Positions 36,675 to 46,272 of a DNA stretch of 64,000 nucleotides are shown one piece after another. The position numbers and the translations under genes were made by a program. Each line of letters begins with the position of its first letter. The stretch's first letter is position 1. The stretch covers positions 930,001 through 994,000 of the forward strand of contig NZ_CP058670.1 in assembly GCF_013414345.1 (NCBI RefSeq), in the 5' to 3' direction. The notes under the pieces are model-generated. The model worked only from the letters and a program-made list of their open reading frames with translations, searched no databases and was not told where the DNA came from. This DNA is from Microcella indica. Lineage in GTDB: Bacteria; Actinomycetota; Actinomycetes; Actinomycetales; Microbacteriaceae.

Positions 36675-36854
36675 ATCGACTGGGGGAGTCGACACTGAGA
36701 AGCACCGGGGGGCGGTGCACGTTTCGCACGAGGCGATCAGGGGAATCTTCCGTCGTGCAGGTTTCCCTCTCACGCCGCATCGCGGGTGGGCGGGAAGGGC
36801 CTGCGAGCGACCCAAGCCCCCCTTGCCGCCGCTCGCAGGCCTATTTTCTATTCT
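36675..36854 (+). ncRNA. Candidate structured small RNA with G-run and C-run loops
   Basis: This fills the 332-base gap between ispG and proS. From a plausible start near 36675 come hairpin TCGACT-GGGGG-AGTCGA (36676-36692), hairpin GCACC-GGGGGGC-GGTGC (36702-36718), a less regular middle part, and a perfect 12-bp terminator stem whose 20-base loop contains six C (36817-36822). The terminator is followed by T-rich sequence. C-run loops in two hairpins define the actinobacterial 6C RNA; here one loop has six C, another upstream has four to five, and the others are G runs, so identity with 6C is not established. The 101-codon ORF at 36619-36924 shows no protein family features and is not called. 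Confidence 0.5.
36798..36854 (+). terminator. Rho-independent terminator
   Basis: GGCCTGCGAGCG (36798-36809) pairs perfectly with CGCTCGCAGGCC (36830-36841), followed by TATTTTCTATTCT. Confidence 0.85.
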
Positions 36855-36908
36855 GGCCCCCGAACGGGGGGTTCGGCCAGCGCATCCGGCGCGACGCGCC
36901 GAGGCCAG

Positions 36909-36914
36909 TAGTCT
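36909..36914 (+). promoter_or_regulatory. -10 box of proS
   Basis: TAGTCT ends six bases before the GTG start; no Shine-Dalgarno is present, so a leaderless message is likely. Confidence 0.5.
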
Positions 36915-36920
36915 GAACCG

Positions 36921-38693
36921 GTGACGACGCGACTGACCCAGCTCTTCCTCCGTACACTTCGCGACGATCCCGCCGACGCTGAGGTGGCCAGCCACCGCCT
37001 CCTCGTGCGCGCCGGGTACATCCGGCGCCAGGCGCCGGGCGTCTTCGCCTGGCTGCCGCTCGGCCTGCGCGTTCGGCGCCGGGTCGAGGCCGTCATCCGG
37101 GAGGAGATGCACGCGATCGGCTGCCAGGAAGTGCACTTCCCCGCCCTCCTGCCGCGCGAACCCTACGAGGCGAGCGGCCGCTGGGAGGAGTACGGCGACG
37201 GCATCTTCCGTCTCAAGGACCGCAAGGGCGCCGACTACCTCCTCGCGCCCACGCACGAAGAGGTCTTCACGCTCACGGTCAAGGACCTCTACGGCAGCTA
37301 CAAAGATCTTCCGCTGTCGATCTACCAGATCCAGGACAAGTACCGGGATGAGGCGCGCCCGCGCGCTGGCCTGCTGCGCGGCCGCGAGTTCTCCATGAAG
37401 GACGCATACTCCTTCGACGTGACCGATGAGGGTCTGGATGCCTCGTACCAGGCGCAGCGCGACGCCTACGAGCGCATCTTCTCCCGCCTGGGGCTCGAGT
37501 ACGTCATCGTGCAGGCGGATGCCGGGGCCATGGGCGGCTCGCGCAGCGAGGAGTTCCTGCACCCGACGCCCATCGGTGAGGACACCTTCGTGCGATCGGC
37601 CGGGGGCTACGCGGCGAACGTCGAGGCCTACCGCTCCGTCTCGCCCGCCCCCCAGCTGATCGACGGACACCCCGCTGCAGAGATCATCGACTCACCGCAG
37701 ACGCCGACGATCGCGACGCTCGTCGCGCTCGCGAACGAGAAGCACCCGCGCGAGGACCGCCCGTGGACGGCGGCGGACACACTCAAGAACGTCGTGCTGC
37801 GGCTCACGGCGCTCGACGGCACGAAGGAGCTCGTGGTCGTCGGCCTGCCCGGCGACCGGGAGGTCGACCTCAAGCGCGCCGAGGTGGCCTTCGCTCCCGC
37901 CGAAGTCGCGGCGGCGACCGAAGAGGACTTCGCCGCGCATCGCGGCCTCGTCAAGGGCTACATCGGCCCCTGGGCGCCGAGCGGCGCCGTTCTCGGGAAG
38001 GGCTCGAGCACGGGCATCCGGTACCTGGTCGATCCTCGCGTCGTCGACGGCACCGCCTGGGTGACCGGCGCGAACGAGCACGAGAAGCACGTACTGGGCC
38101 TCATCGCGGGTCGCGACTTCACCGCCGACGGCCTCGCCGACATCGCTGAGGTGCGCGAGGGGGATCCCGCCCCCGACGGCTCCGGGCCGATCGAGACCGC
38201 GCGCGGCATGGAGATCGGGCACGTCTTCCAGCTCGGCCGCAAGTACGCCGAGGCGCTCGGGCTGCAGGTTCTCGACGAGAACGGCAAGCTCGTGACCGTC
38301 ACAATGGGCTCGTACGGCATCGGCGTGACGCGCATCCTCGGCGTCATCGCGGAGGCCAACCACGACGAGCGCGGTCTCGTGTGGCCGCGCAACGTGGCCC
38401 CCTTCGACGTGCACATCGTGGCGACGGGCAAGGATGCCGCGGTATTCGAGGTCGCCGAGACGCTCGTGAGCGAGCTGGACGGAGCGGGGTTCGACACGCT
38501 CTTCGACGACCGGCCGAAGGTCTCGCCCGGCGTCAAGTTCGGCGATGCCGAGCTCATCGGTGTGCCACTGATCGTCATCGTCGGTCGTGGCGCTGCCGAG
38601 GGACGCGTCGAGTTCCGGGATCGCCGCACGGGCGAGCGCGAGGAGATCGCGCTGCACGAGGTGCTCGACCGCCTGCGCGACGCACCGCAGTGA
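36921..38693 (+). CDS. proS: Prolyl-tRNA synthetase, bacterial type
   Basis: A 590-residue class II aminoacyl-tRNA synthetase. It has the bacterial layout: N-terminal catalytic part with motif 2 ([21 protein letters not shown]-type, key RxE and FxMKD), an editing/INS domain at about residues 225-400, motif 3 ([12 protein letters not shown]) and a C-terminal anticodon-binding domain. The GTG at 36921 lies six bases after TAGTCT. The distance to ispG is occupied by the candidate RNA. Confidence 0.97.
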   Translation: MTTRLTQLFLRTLRDDPADAEVASHRLLVRAGYIRRQAPGVFAWLPLGLRVRRRVEAVIREEMHAIGCQEVHFPALLPREPYEASGRWEEYGDGIFRLKDRKGADYLLAPTHEEVFTLTVKDLYGSYKDLPLSIYQIQDKYRDEARPRAGLLRGREFSMKDAYSFDVTDEGLDASYQAQRDAYERIFSRLGLEYVIVQADAGAMGGSRSEEFLHPTPIGEDTFVRSAGGYAANVEAYRSVSPAPQLIDGHPAAEIIDSPQTPTIATLVALANEKHPREDRPWTAADTLKNVVLRLTALDGTKELVVVGLPGDREVDLKRAEVAFAPAEVAAATEEDFAAHRGLVKGYIGPWAPSGAVLGKGSSTGIRYLVDPRVVDGTAWVTGANEHEKHVLGLIAGRDFTADGLADIAEVREGDPAPDGSGPIETARGMEIGHVFQLGRKYAEALGLQVLDENGKLVTVTMGSYGIGVTRILGVIAEANHDERGLVWPRNVAPFDVHIVATGKDAAVFEVAETLVSELDGAGFDTLFDDRPKVSPGVKFGDAELIGVPLIVIVGRGAAEGRVEFRDRRTGEREEIALHEVLDRLRDAPQ

Positions 38694-38802
38694 GAGCGCG
38701 TCGCTTTCTGCGCTCGTCCGGGTTAGGGTGAAGAGTCGCCGGGTCGGTTGACCTGTCGCGGCCGCGAGCGCCTTCCCACCCCTCCCGAGCCCCTGGAGCA
38801 CC

Positions 38803-40068
38803 ATGTTGTCCACCCCCGCCCCTGCCCTCCGACGCACGGTCATGGCGGGCGGTGTGGCCCTCGTCTTCGCGCTCGGTGCGGTGGCCCCCGCGACTGCCGC
38901 CGACATCGTCGAGGGCGACACTCCCGTCGTCCTCAGCAGCGACCAGAGCACCTTCGGGGCGATTCCGGAGGTCTTCCCCGCGGACGGCGACGAGGGGCCC
39001 CCGCCGGAGATCGAGCTGCAGCTGTTCGGCGGCCCGACGACGCCGGAGATCACGCCGTGGACGACGACGGCGCTGAGCTTCGACTCAGAGGACCGCGTCT
39101 ACGTGGCGCTCCTCTCCGCAGGGCAGATCTTCGGCGAGAGCGTGCAGTACCTGTGCGCGATTCGGGTGTACGACGAAGACGGCGTGCCCTTGGGGTCGCC
39201 GCTGCCGGTGGCGAACCCTGACGGTGGCGAGACCGGCCTGTGGCCGGTGGCGTGCACGGGCCTCGCTCTGCTCGACGTGCTCAGCGCGTACGGTCTCGAT
39301 CTCGATTTCGAGAGCGGCGTCAGCCAGGAGGCTGCGCCGAGCACGGCGGCGTTCGTGTACTTCAGCGACGGAACAGCCGTTCGCATCGACGCGCGTACCG
39401 GAACCGTGACGGAAGTCTTCACGGGCTCCTCCGGGTCCTTCGGCGATTTCGAGTCGCTCGCGATCTCGGCCGGTCCGGCCGAACTGCTGGATCCGGAGCG
39501 CAGCGGTATCGCTGTCATCGTCGCCGGATTCACCGACGAGGCCCTCATCGTGAGCGTGCTCTGGGAGGGCGGCGAGACCGAGTCGCGGTTGGCGTTCTTC
39601 CCCGTGACGGTGAACGGTGCAGAGTTCGACAGCGAACTCAACCTCTGGATCGTGTCGCCCGACATCGAGCAAGGTCAGATGGCCGTCTTCAGCTTCGGCT
39701 ATACCGACCTGAGTGAGTTCGGCACGCAGCCCACCTCGGCCTCGGAGCCCGGTGTCGATCTGCTGGCCCCTCTGGACGCGGCGGGCGACCTCTCCGCGGT
39801 GACGCAGGATTCGCCGCAGGGGGGATTCGACGCAGCCGCGATCAGCGGAGGTTACCTGGTGAGCGGCCTTGGGACGTTCACCGCCGGCGGCATCGCGATC
39901 GAACGCGCCGCCGTCGAGCTCGCCGGAGACGCGGAAGAGCAGCTCGCGGCGACCGGTGCCGACGACCAGCTCGTCCTCGCGATCGGGGTCATCGCCGGTG
40001 CGCTCCTCCTCGGCGGCGTCGTCATCACCGCGGTCGGTGCCTCGCGGCGTCGCATGCGCCGCGACTAG
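38803..40068 (+). CDS. Secreted protein with LAATG cell-wall sorting signal
   Basis: A 421-residue protein of unknown function. It has a signal peptide (residues 1-32, ending near ATAA), a large extracytoplasmic region with beta-propeller-like character (repeating SFDSEDRVYVA, VYFSDGTAVRID), and a C-terminal sorting signal: LAATG at 381-385, a hydrophobic helix, then SRRRMRRD. LAxTG is the form used by class E sortases in high-GC Gram-positives, so the protein is probably linked to peptidoglycan. The ATG at 38803 is preceded by CTGGAGCACC. The stop shares CTAG (40065-40068) with the convergent symporter gene. No sortase gene is in the window. Confidence 0.8.
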   Translation: MLSTPAPALRRTVMAGGVALVFALGAVAPATAADIVEGDTPVVLSSDQSTFGAIPEVFPADGDEGPPPEIELQLFGGPTTPEITPWTTTALSFDSEDRVYVALLSAGQIFGESVQYLCAIRVYDEDGVPLGSPLPVANPDGGETGLWPVACTGLALLDVLSAYGLDLDFESGVSQEAAPSTAAFVYFSDGTAVRIDARTGTVTEVFTGSSGSFGDFESLAISAGPAELLDPERSGIAVIVAGFTDEALIVSVLWEGGETESRLAFFPVTVNGAEFDSELNLWIVSPDIEQGQMAVFSFGYTDLSEFGTQPTSASEPGVDLLAPLDAAGDLSAVTQDSPQGGFDAAAISGGYLVSGLGTFTAGGIAIERAAVELAGDAEEQLAATGADDQLVLAIGVIAGALLLGGVVITAVGASRRRMRRD

Positions 40069-41549
40069 CGCCGGGCACCCCGCGTGCCGCGCACGAGCGG
40101 AATCGGGCCCGTCACCGAGTCCTCGTCGACCCACAGCTCGATGCCGGAGACGTCGGGCAGCTGGTCGCGCGTGAAGACCGGGTCCTTCCCCGCCGCGCGC
40201 TGGTCCTGGTAGTTCGTGAGCACGCGGAAGGCGACGCCGCCGAGCAACGCGATGGCGACGAGATTGATGATCGCCATGATGCCCATCACGCCGTCCGCGG
40301 TCGTCCACACGAGCGTGGTCGAGGCCACAGAGCCGCCGAGGACGGCGAGCACGACGAGACTGCGGTAGACGATGAGCGCGGGCCGGCTCGTCGTGATGAA
40401 CTCCAGATTCGATTCCCCGTAGTAGTAGTTGCCGAGGATCGAGCTGAAGGCGAGCAGCAGGATCACGACCGCGAGCAGCACTCCGGCCCACTCGCCGAGG
40501 GAGGAGACGACGGCCTCTTGCGTGAGGTCGACGCCGCGCTCGGCGGCCGCGAGGTCGGGATTCGTCACGAGGATGATGAAGGCTGTGATCGAGCAGACGA
40601 GGAAGGTGTCGAAGTAGACGCCGAGCGTCTGCACGAGGCCCTGCTTCGCCGGGTGCGTGACCGCGGCAGCTGCGCCGGCGTTCGGCGCCGAGCCGAGACC
40701 TGCCTCGTTCGAGAACATGCCGCGCTGGATGCCGACGAGGATGATCGTGCCCACCGCGCCACCCGCGATCGACTGGAACCCGAAGGCGCCGGCGTAGATC
40801 TGCGCGAACACGCGCGGCACCTCCTCGATGTTCATCGCGACGATGACGATGCCGATGAGGAGGTAGAGCAGCGCCATCGCGGGCACGAGCGACTGGGTCA
40901 CGCTCGCGATGCGACGGATGCCGCCGAAGATGACGAGGCCGGTCGCGAGGGCGAGAACGCCGCCGATAGCCCAGGGGAGCATCCCCGGGTCCTCCAGGCC
41001 GGCTGCGCCCCCGACGGCGCTCACGATCGTGTTCGCCTGCAGGCTCGAGAAGGCGAAGGGAAACACGACGATGAGGACGACGGCGAAGAGGATGCCCATC
41101 CACCGCTTCCCGAGGCCGCGCTGCATGTAGTACGCGGGGCCACCCCGAAAGCCGTCCCTGTCCTTCGTCTTGTAGACCTGCCCGAGCGTCGACTCCACGA
41201 AGGAGGACGCGCCGCCGATGAAGGCCATCGTCCACATCCAGAAGATCGCGCCGGGGCCGCCGAGGGCGAGCGCCGTCGCCACACCCGCGATGTTGCCGAC
41301 GCCGACGCGGGAGGCGGCCGAGACGGTGAACGCCTGGAACGCCGAGACCGACTGCGGCTTGCCGCCGGCATCGCGCGGCGTCACATCGGTGAGAGTGCGG
41401 AACATCGCGGGAATGAGCCTCAACTGCACGACCCTCGTGCGCACCGTGAAATACAGGCCGAGCCCGATGACGATCGGCAGCACGATCCACTGCCAGAGCG
41501 AGCCGCCGAGAGAGGCGATGAGGTCGTTGACAGCGTCGATGGCGTCCAT
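40065..41549 (-). CDS. Alanine/glycine:cation symporter family protein
   Basis: A 494-residue polytopic membrane protein of the AGCS family, importing alanine or glycine with sodium. Recognisable blocks are GVGNIAGVATALALGGPGAIFWMW, GGPAYYMQRGLGKRW, GIQRGMFSNEAGLGSAPNAGAAA and YYYGESNLEF. Around ten hydrophobic segments are visible. The ATG at 41549 is six bases from TAGTGT on the minus strand. It is divergent from nusA, in the place where rimP would be expected in many actinobacteria. Confidence 0.93.
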   Translation of the reverse strand: MDAIDAVNDLIASLGGSLWQWIVLPIVIGLGLYFTVRTRVVQLRLIPAMFRTLTDVTPRDAGGKPQSVSAFQAFTVSAASRVGVGNIAGVATALALGGPGAIFWMWTMAFIGGASSFVESTLGQVYKTKDRDGFRGGPAYYMQRGLGKRWMGILFAVVLIVVFPFAFSSLQANTIVSAVGGAAGLEDPGMLPWAIGGVLALATGLVIFGGIRRIASVTQSLVPAMALLYLLIGIVIVAMNIEEVPRVFAQIYAGAFGFQSIAGGAVGTIILVGIQRGMFSNEAGLGSAPNAGAAAAVTHPAKQGLVQTLGVYFDTFLVCSITAFIILVTNPDLAAAERGVDLTQEAVVSSLGEWAGVLLAVVILLLAFSSILGNYYYGESNLEFITTSRPALIVYRSLVVLAVLGGSVASTTLVWTTADGVMGIMAIINLVAIALLGGVAFRVLTNYQDQRAAGKDPVFTRDQLPDVSGIELWVDEDSVTGPIPLVRGTRGARR

Positions 41550-41555
41550 TCAGAC

Positions 41556-41561
41556 ACACTA
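41556..41561 (-). promoter_or_regulatory. -10 box of the symporter gene
   Basis: TAGTGT on the minus strand, six bases before the ATG. Confidence 0.5.
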
Positions 41562-41610
41562 GCGATGTCCGGTACCGTGGGGGTCTGCAATCGAATAGAG
41601 GAGCGACACC

Positions 41611-42606
41611 GTGGACATCGACCTGACCGTCTTGAGGATGATGGAGCGCGAGCGGGAGATCCCGTTCGACGAGCTCGTGCAGATCATCGAGCAGGCCATC
41701 CTCACCGCCTACCTCAAGCACACGGAGCAGGACGATCACCGCGGCTCCGACCGCCCGCAGCCTCGTGCCGAGCTCGATCGCAAGTCGGGCCACGTCACGA
41801 TCTACGTGCCCGAGTTCGATGAGGAGGAGAACCTCATCGGCGAGGCCGTCGACAGCCCCGACGACTTCGGCCGTATCGCCGCGTTCGCGGCCAAGCAGGT
41901 CATCAACCAGCGCCTGCGCGACATCGGCGACGACCGTGTTCTCGGCGAGTTCAAGGGGCGCGAGGGCGACATCGTCGCCGGCGTCATCCAGCAGGGACCC
42001 AACCCGCGCATGATCCACATCGATCTCGGCACGGTCGAGGCGATCCTCCCGCCCGAGGAGCAGGTGCCGGGGGAGGACTACGCGCACGGCCGTCGCATCC
42101 GCGTGTACGTGACGAGCGTCTCGAAGGGTCTCAAGGGTCCGTCGATCACCGTCAGCCGCACCCACCCCTCGCTCGTGCGCAAGCTCTTCACCCTCGAGGT
42201 GCCCGAGATCGCGAGCGGGCTCGTCGAGATCACCGCGATCGCACGCGAGGCGGGGCACCGCAGCAAGATCGCCGTGCGCTCGCTCGAGCCCGGCGTCAAC
42301 GCGAAGGGCGCGTGCATCGGCGAGCTCGGGCAGCGCGTGCGCGCGGTGACGGCCGAGCTCGGTCAGGAGAAGATCGACATCGTCGACCACTCCGACGACC
42401 TCGCGACCTTCGTGAAGAATGCGCTGTCGCCCGCGAAGGTCTCCGACGCCTTCGTCATCGACGCCGACACGAAGGCCGTGCGGGCCCTCGTGCCCGACTA
42501 CCAGCTCTCCCTCGCCATCGGCAAGGAGGGCCAGAACGCCCGCTTGGCGGCCAAGCTGACTGGCGCCAAGATCGACATTCAGCCCGACTCCGTCATGGAG
42601 GAGTAG
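41611..42606 (+). CDS. nusA: Transcription termination/antitermination factor NusA
   Basis: A 331-residue RNA polymerase-binding elongation factor. An N-terminal polymerase-binding domain is followed by an S1 domain (VQIDLGTVEAILP-like region, DLGTVEAILPPEEQ) and two KH domains (GPSITVSRTHPSLVRKLF; LAIGKEGQNARLAAKLTG). The short form without C-terminal acidic repeats is normal for actinobacteria. GTG start with GAGGAGCGAC upstream. First gene of nusA-ylxR-infB-rbfA. Confidence 0.96.
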   Translation: MDIDLTVLRMMEREREIPFDELVQIIEQAILTAYLKHTEQDDHRGSDRPQPRAELDRKSGHVTIYVPEFDEEENLIGEAVDSPDDFGRIAAFAAKQVINQRLRDIGDDRVLGEFKGREGDIVAGVIQQGPNPRMIHIDLGTVEAILPPEEQVPGEDYAHGRRIRVYVTSVSKGLKGPSITVSRTHPSLVRKLFTLEVPEIASGLVEITAIAREAGHRSKIAVRSLEPGVNAKGACIGELGQRVRAVTAELGQEKIDIVDHSDDLATFVKNALSPAKVSDAFVIDADTKAVRALVPDYQLSLAIGKEGQNARLAAKLTGAKIDIQPDSVMEE

Positions 42607-42619
42607 GCCAGGGGCTACA

Positions 42620-42907
42620 ATGGAACCCGTCAGAACCTGCATCGGCTGTCGCCAGCGTGCTTCCCGCTCCTCACTTCTGAGGGTCGTGGCGCGCGAGGGG
42701 AGGGTCGAGGCGGATGCCCTGGCCCGCTTGCCGGGACGGGGCGCGTGGGTGCATGCCACCCTCGACTGCGTCGAAGCCGCCTCGCAGCGGCGGGCATGGG
42801 CGCGCGCACTGCGCGTGAGCGGTCCGCTCGACGCAGACCACGTACGACACACCATCGGAGCAACCGGCTCCACGAGAGAACAGGCTGATCGGCCAATGGA
42901 CAACTAA
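42620..42907 (+). CDS. ylxR: YlxR family RNA-binding protein
   Basis: A 95-residue DUF448/YlxR protein with the typical start MEPVRTCIGCRQR (two Cys) and LLRVVA, GRGAWVHA blocks. Function is not settled; YlxR proteins bind RNA or act as nucleoid-associated regulators. Lies 13 bases after nusA and 75 bases before infB, in the standard order. Confidence 0.9.
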   Translation: MEPVRTCIGCRQRASRSSLLRVVAREGRVEADALARLPGRGAWVHATLDCVEAASQRRAWARALRVSGPLDADHVRHTIGATGSTREQADRPMDN

Positions 42908-42982
42908 TGAGCGGCTCGAAATGAGACCCGTCCACCACTAGTGATCCGCCCCTGTCTGGGTGCGGATCCAGACAGGAGAATT

Positions 42983-45661
42983 GTGGCTGCAAAACCACGC
43001 GTGCACGAGATCGCGAGCGAACTCGGCATCGAAAGCAAGGTCGCCCTCGAGAAGCTCAAAGAGCTCGGCGAATTCGTCAAGGGGCCGTCGTCGACGATCG
43101 AGCCCCCCGTCGCCCGCAAGCTGCGCAAGGCGGTCGAAGAAGCAGGCCTCGGCGCGCCGAAGGCGGAAGAGAAGCCCGCGGCGAAGGCTCCCGCAAAGGC
43201 CGCGCCCAAGCCGGCTCCGAAGCCCGCCGAGACGGTCGAGACGGCTCCCGAGTCGGCCGAGAAGCCGGCTCCTGAGGCGCCGGCTGCTGAGGCTCCGGCT
43301 GCTCCGCAGCAGCCCGCCGAGGGCGACGCGCCCGCGCGCCCGGCGGCATCCGGAGGCCCCCGGCCCGGCAACAACCCCTTCGCTTCCCAGCAGGGCATGT
43401 CGCGCCCCGGCGCGCCGCGGCCCGGCAACAACCCGTACTCGTCCTCCCAGGGCATGCCCCGCCCCGGTGGCGTGGGCGGCGCCGTTCCGCGCCCGCCGCG
43501 CCCCGGCGCACCCCGCCCGGGAGCGCCTCGCCCCGAGGGCGGCCCCGGCCGTCCCGGCGGCGGTCGCGGCAACGCGCCGTTCCAGACGCGCCAGGGCGGC
43601 CCCGGTCGTCCTGGAGGTGCCGGTGGACCCGGTGGCGCGCCCGGCGGCTTCCGCCCCGGTGGCGGCTTCAGCGGCCCGCGCCCCGGTGGCGGTGGCCGTG
43701 GTCGCGGCCCCGGCGGCGGCACCGCAGGTGCCTTCGGTCGTGGCGGCGGCAAGTCGCGCGCGCGCAAGTCGAAGCGCACGAAGCGGCAAGAGTTCGAGAT
43801 GCGCGAGGCGCCGTCGGTCGGCGGCGTCAGCGTTCCCCGCGGCGATGGCAAGAAGGTCATCCGTCTGCGTCAGGGCGCATCGATCAGCGACTTCGCCGAC
43901 AAGCTCGAGCAGGTCAGCGGCATGAGCGTGCCTCCCGGCAACCTCGTGACCGTGCTGTTCCACCTCGGTGAGATGGCGACGGCGACCGAGTCGCTCGACG
44001 GCGCGACCTTCGAGGTGCTCGGCGAGGAGCTCGGGTGGAAGATCGAGATCGTCTCCCCGGAGGACGAGGACAAGGAGCTCCTCGAAGCCTTCGACATCGA
44101 CCTCGAGCAGGAGGACGACGAGGAGGACCTCGTCATCCGCCCGCCGGTCGTGACCGTCATGGGCCACGTCGACCACGGTAAGACCAAGCTGCTCGACGCG
44201 ATTCGCGAGGCGAACGTCGTCGCGGGCGAGTCCGGTGGCATCACGCAGCACATCGGCGCTTACCAGGTGTGGACGGAGCACGAGGAGATCGAGCGCGCCA
44301 TCACCTTCATCGACACCCCGGGTCACGAGGCGTTCACCGCCATGCGTGCTCGTGGTGCGCAGGTGACGGACGTCGCGATCCTCGTGGTCGCCGCGGACGA
44401 CGGCATCATGCCGCAGACCGTGGAGGCGCTCAACCACGCCCAGGCGGCGAACGTGCCGATCGTCGTCGCGGTCAACAAGATCGACTCCGAGGGCGCGAAC
44501 CCGGCGAAGGTGCGCCAGCAGCTCACCGAGTACGGGCTCATCGCCGAGGAGTACGGCGGAGACACGATGTTCATGGACGTCTCGGCGCTCAAGAACATCG
44601 GCATCACCGAGCTGCTCGACGCCGTGCTGCTCACCGCCGACGCGGGTCTCGACCTGCGCGCGAACCCGCAGCGCGACGCCCGCGGTGTCGCCATCGAGGC
44701 GAAGCTCGACAAGGGCCGCGGCTCGGTCGCGACCGTGCTCATCCAGGCGGGAACCCTGCGCGTCGGCGACCCGATCGTCGCGGGCACGGCCTACGGCCGC
44801 GTGCGCGCCATGACGGACGAGAACGGCGAGAAGGTCGACGAGGCCTACCCGTCGCGCCCCGTGCAGGTGCAGGGCCTCTCGAGCGTTCCGCGCGCCGGAG
44901 ACACCTTCATCGTCACGGAGGACGACCGCACGGCGCGTCAGATCGCGGAGAAGCGCGAGGCCGCCGAGCGCAACGCCCTCCTGGCGAAGGCGCGCAAGCG
45001 CATCAGCCTCGAGGACTTCACGAAGGCGCTCGAAGACGGCAAGGTCGAATCGCTCAACCTCATCATCAAGGGTGACGTCTCGGGTGCCGTCGAGGCGCTC
45101 GAGGAGGCCCTGCTCAAGATCGAGGTGGACGACAGCGTGCAGCTGCGCATCATCCACCGCGGTGTGGGTGCGGTGACCGAGAGCGACGTGAACCTCGCGA
45201 CGATCGACAACGCGATCATCGTGGGCTTCAACGTGCGCCCCGACACGAAGGCGCGCGAGCGCGCTCAGCGCGAGGGCGTCGACATCCGCTTCTACTCGGT
45301 CATCTACGCGGCTCTCGAGGAGATCGAGGGCTCGCTCAAGGGGATGCTCAAGCCCGAGTTCGAAGAGGTGCAGTCGGGCGTCGCCGAGATCCGCGAGATC
45401 TTCCGCTCGTCGAAGTTCGGCAACATCGCCGGTGTCATCGTGCGCAGCGGAACGATCACGCGCAACGTGAAGGCCCGCGTCATCCGCGACGGCGTCGTGG
45501 TCGGCGACGGTCTGGCGATCGAGTCGCTGCGCCGCTTCAAGGACGACGTCACCGAGGTGCGCACGGACTTCGAGGCCGGTATCGGTCTCGGCAAGTTCAA
45601 CGACATCCAGATCGGCGACGAGATCGAGACGATCGAGATGAAGGAGAAGCCGCGCGAGTAG
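42983..45661 (+). CDS. infB: Translation initiation factor IF-2
   Basis: An 892-residue GTPase that places initiator tRNA on the ribosome. The N-terminus is a helical IF2_N domain, then a Pro/Ala/Gly/Arg-rich linker (about residues 50-270) with two imperfect repeats around [13 protein letters not shown] and [14 protein letters not shown] second IF2_N and the G domain follow: GHVDHGKT near 392-399, DTPGHEAF near 443-450, NKID near 498-501. Domains II to IV end the protein. The GTG at 42983 is chosen because AGGAG precedes it and [15 protein letters not shown] is the standard N-terminus; an upstream GTG lacks both. Confidence 0.96.
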   Translation: MAAKPRVHEIASELGIESKVALEKLKELGEFVKGPSSTIEPPVARKLRKAVEEAGLGAPKAEEKPAAKAPAKAAPKPAPKPAETVETAPESAEKPAPEAPAAEAPAAPQQPAEGDAPARPAASGGPRPGNNPFASQQGMSRPGAPRPGNNPYSSSQGMPRPGGVGGAVPRPPRPGAPRPGAPRPEGGPGRPGGGRGNAPFQTRQGGPGRPGGAGGPGGAPGGFRPGGGFSGPRPGGGGRGRGPGGGTAGAFGRGGGKSRARKSKRTKRQEFEMREAPSVGGVSVPRGDGKKVIRLRQGASISDFADKLEQVSGMSVPPGNLVTVLFHLGEMATATESLDGATFEVLGEELGWKIEIVSPEDEDKELLEAFDIDLEQEDDEEDLVIRPPVVTVMGHVDHGKTKLLDAIREANVVAGESGGITQHIGAYQVWTEHEEIERAITFIDTPGHEAFTAMRARGAQVTDVAILVVAADDGIMPQTVEALNHAQAANVPIVVAVNKIDSEGANPAKVRQQLTEYGLIAEEYGGDTMFMDVSALKNIGITELLDAVLLTADAGLDLRANPQRDARGVAIEAKLDKGRGSVATVLIQAGTLRVGDPIVAGTAYGRVRAMTDENGEKVDEAYPSRPVQVQGLSSVPRAGDTFIVTEDDRTARQIAEKREAAERNALLAKARKRISLEDFTKALEDGKVESLNLIIKGDVSGAVEALEEALLKIEVDDSVQLRIIHRGVGAVTESDVNLATIDNAIIVGFNVRPDTKARERAQREGVDIRFYSVIYAALEEIEGSLKGMLKPEFEEVQSGVAEIREIFRSSKFGNIAGVIVRSGTITRNVKARVIRDGVVVGDGLAIESLRRFKDDVTEVRTDFEAGIGLGKFNDIQIGDEIETIEMKEKPRE

Positions 45662-45684
45662 CGCGCGCCAGCTCCCTCAACCCC

Positions 45685-45728
45685 GGGGTGCCCGCCCGCA
45701 CGGGCGGGCACCCCATCCCTCTTCTTTC
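45685..45728 (+). terminator. Strong hairpin between infB and rbfA
   Basis: A perfect 14-bp GC-rich inverted repeat (45685-45698 with 45701-45714) followed by the pyrimidine-rich ATCCCTCTTCTTTC. It may end or attenuate the infB transcript before rbfA, or protect its 3' end. Confidence 0.65.
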
Positions 45729-45743
45729 GAAGGAGACAGCACC

Positions 45744-46244
45744 ATGGCGAACCCTCGCGCACGCAAGGTGGCCGACCGCATCAAGGAGGTCGTCGCGAAG
45801 CGCCTCGACAAGGGGCTGCGGGATCCGCGTCTCGGCTTCGTGACGATTACCGACGTGCAGGTGACGGGCGATCTGCAGCACGCCTCCATCTTCTACACGG
45901 TGTACGGCACCGATCAGGAGCGCGCGGACAGCGCTGCCGCCCTCACGGCGGCGACGGGGATGCTGCGCACCGAGGTGGGGCGCAACCTCAACACGCGCCT
46001 CACGCCGTCTCTCGAGTTCATCCCCGACGGGGTGCCCGAGAACGCCGCCTCGATCGAAGCCCTTCTGCGCGAGGCACGGGAGCGCGACGAGCTCACACTC
46101 AGCTCAGCGGCCACCGCGCAGTACGCGGGCGACCCGGACCCGTACGTCAAGCCGCGGGAGCACGTCGACGAGGTCGATGAGGACGAAGAGCTCGAGGTCG
46201 ACGAGGAGACGGACGCCCCCGACGCCGACGCCGACCGGGGCTGA
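45744..46244 (+). CDS. rbfA: 30S ribosome-binding factor RbfA
   Basis: A 166-residue small KH-like protein that helps 16S rRNA maturation and 30S assembly. The core (about residues 1-110) has RARKVADRIKEVVAKRL, DPRLGFVTITDVQVTGDLQHA and LRTEVGRNLNTRLTPSLEF. The C-terminus carries an unusually acidic tail (EVDEDEELEVDEETD). ATG with GAAGGAGAC upstream. truB and ribF, frequent downstream neighbours, are absent. Confidence 0.94.
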   Translation: MANPRARKVADRIKEVVAKRLDKGLRDPRLGFVTITDVQVTGDLQHASIFYTVYGTDQERADSAAALTAATGMLRTEVGRNLNTRLTPSLEFIPDGVPENAASIEALLREARERDELTLSSAATAQYAGDPDPYVKPREHVDEVDEDEELEVDEETDAPDADADRG

Positions 46245-46272
46245 CCGCCCTGGCCGCTCGTGGCCGAGTTCG

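Noticed and set aside
36619-36924. 101-codon ORF between ispG and proS
   Set aside because: It spans the terminator hairpin and runs into proS, with no ribosome binding site or family match. The structured RNA explanation fits better.
39085-42903. 1,272-codon ORF on the minus strand
   Set aside because: Low-complexity Arg/Val/Asp product antisense to nusA and the surface-protein gene, and only partly overlapping the real symporter in another frame. It is a GC-rich shadow.
42938-45157. 739-codon ORF on the minus strand
   Set aside because: Exactly antisense to infB, with a composition expected from its third-position bias; no family motif.
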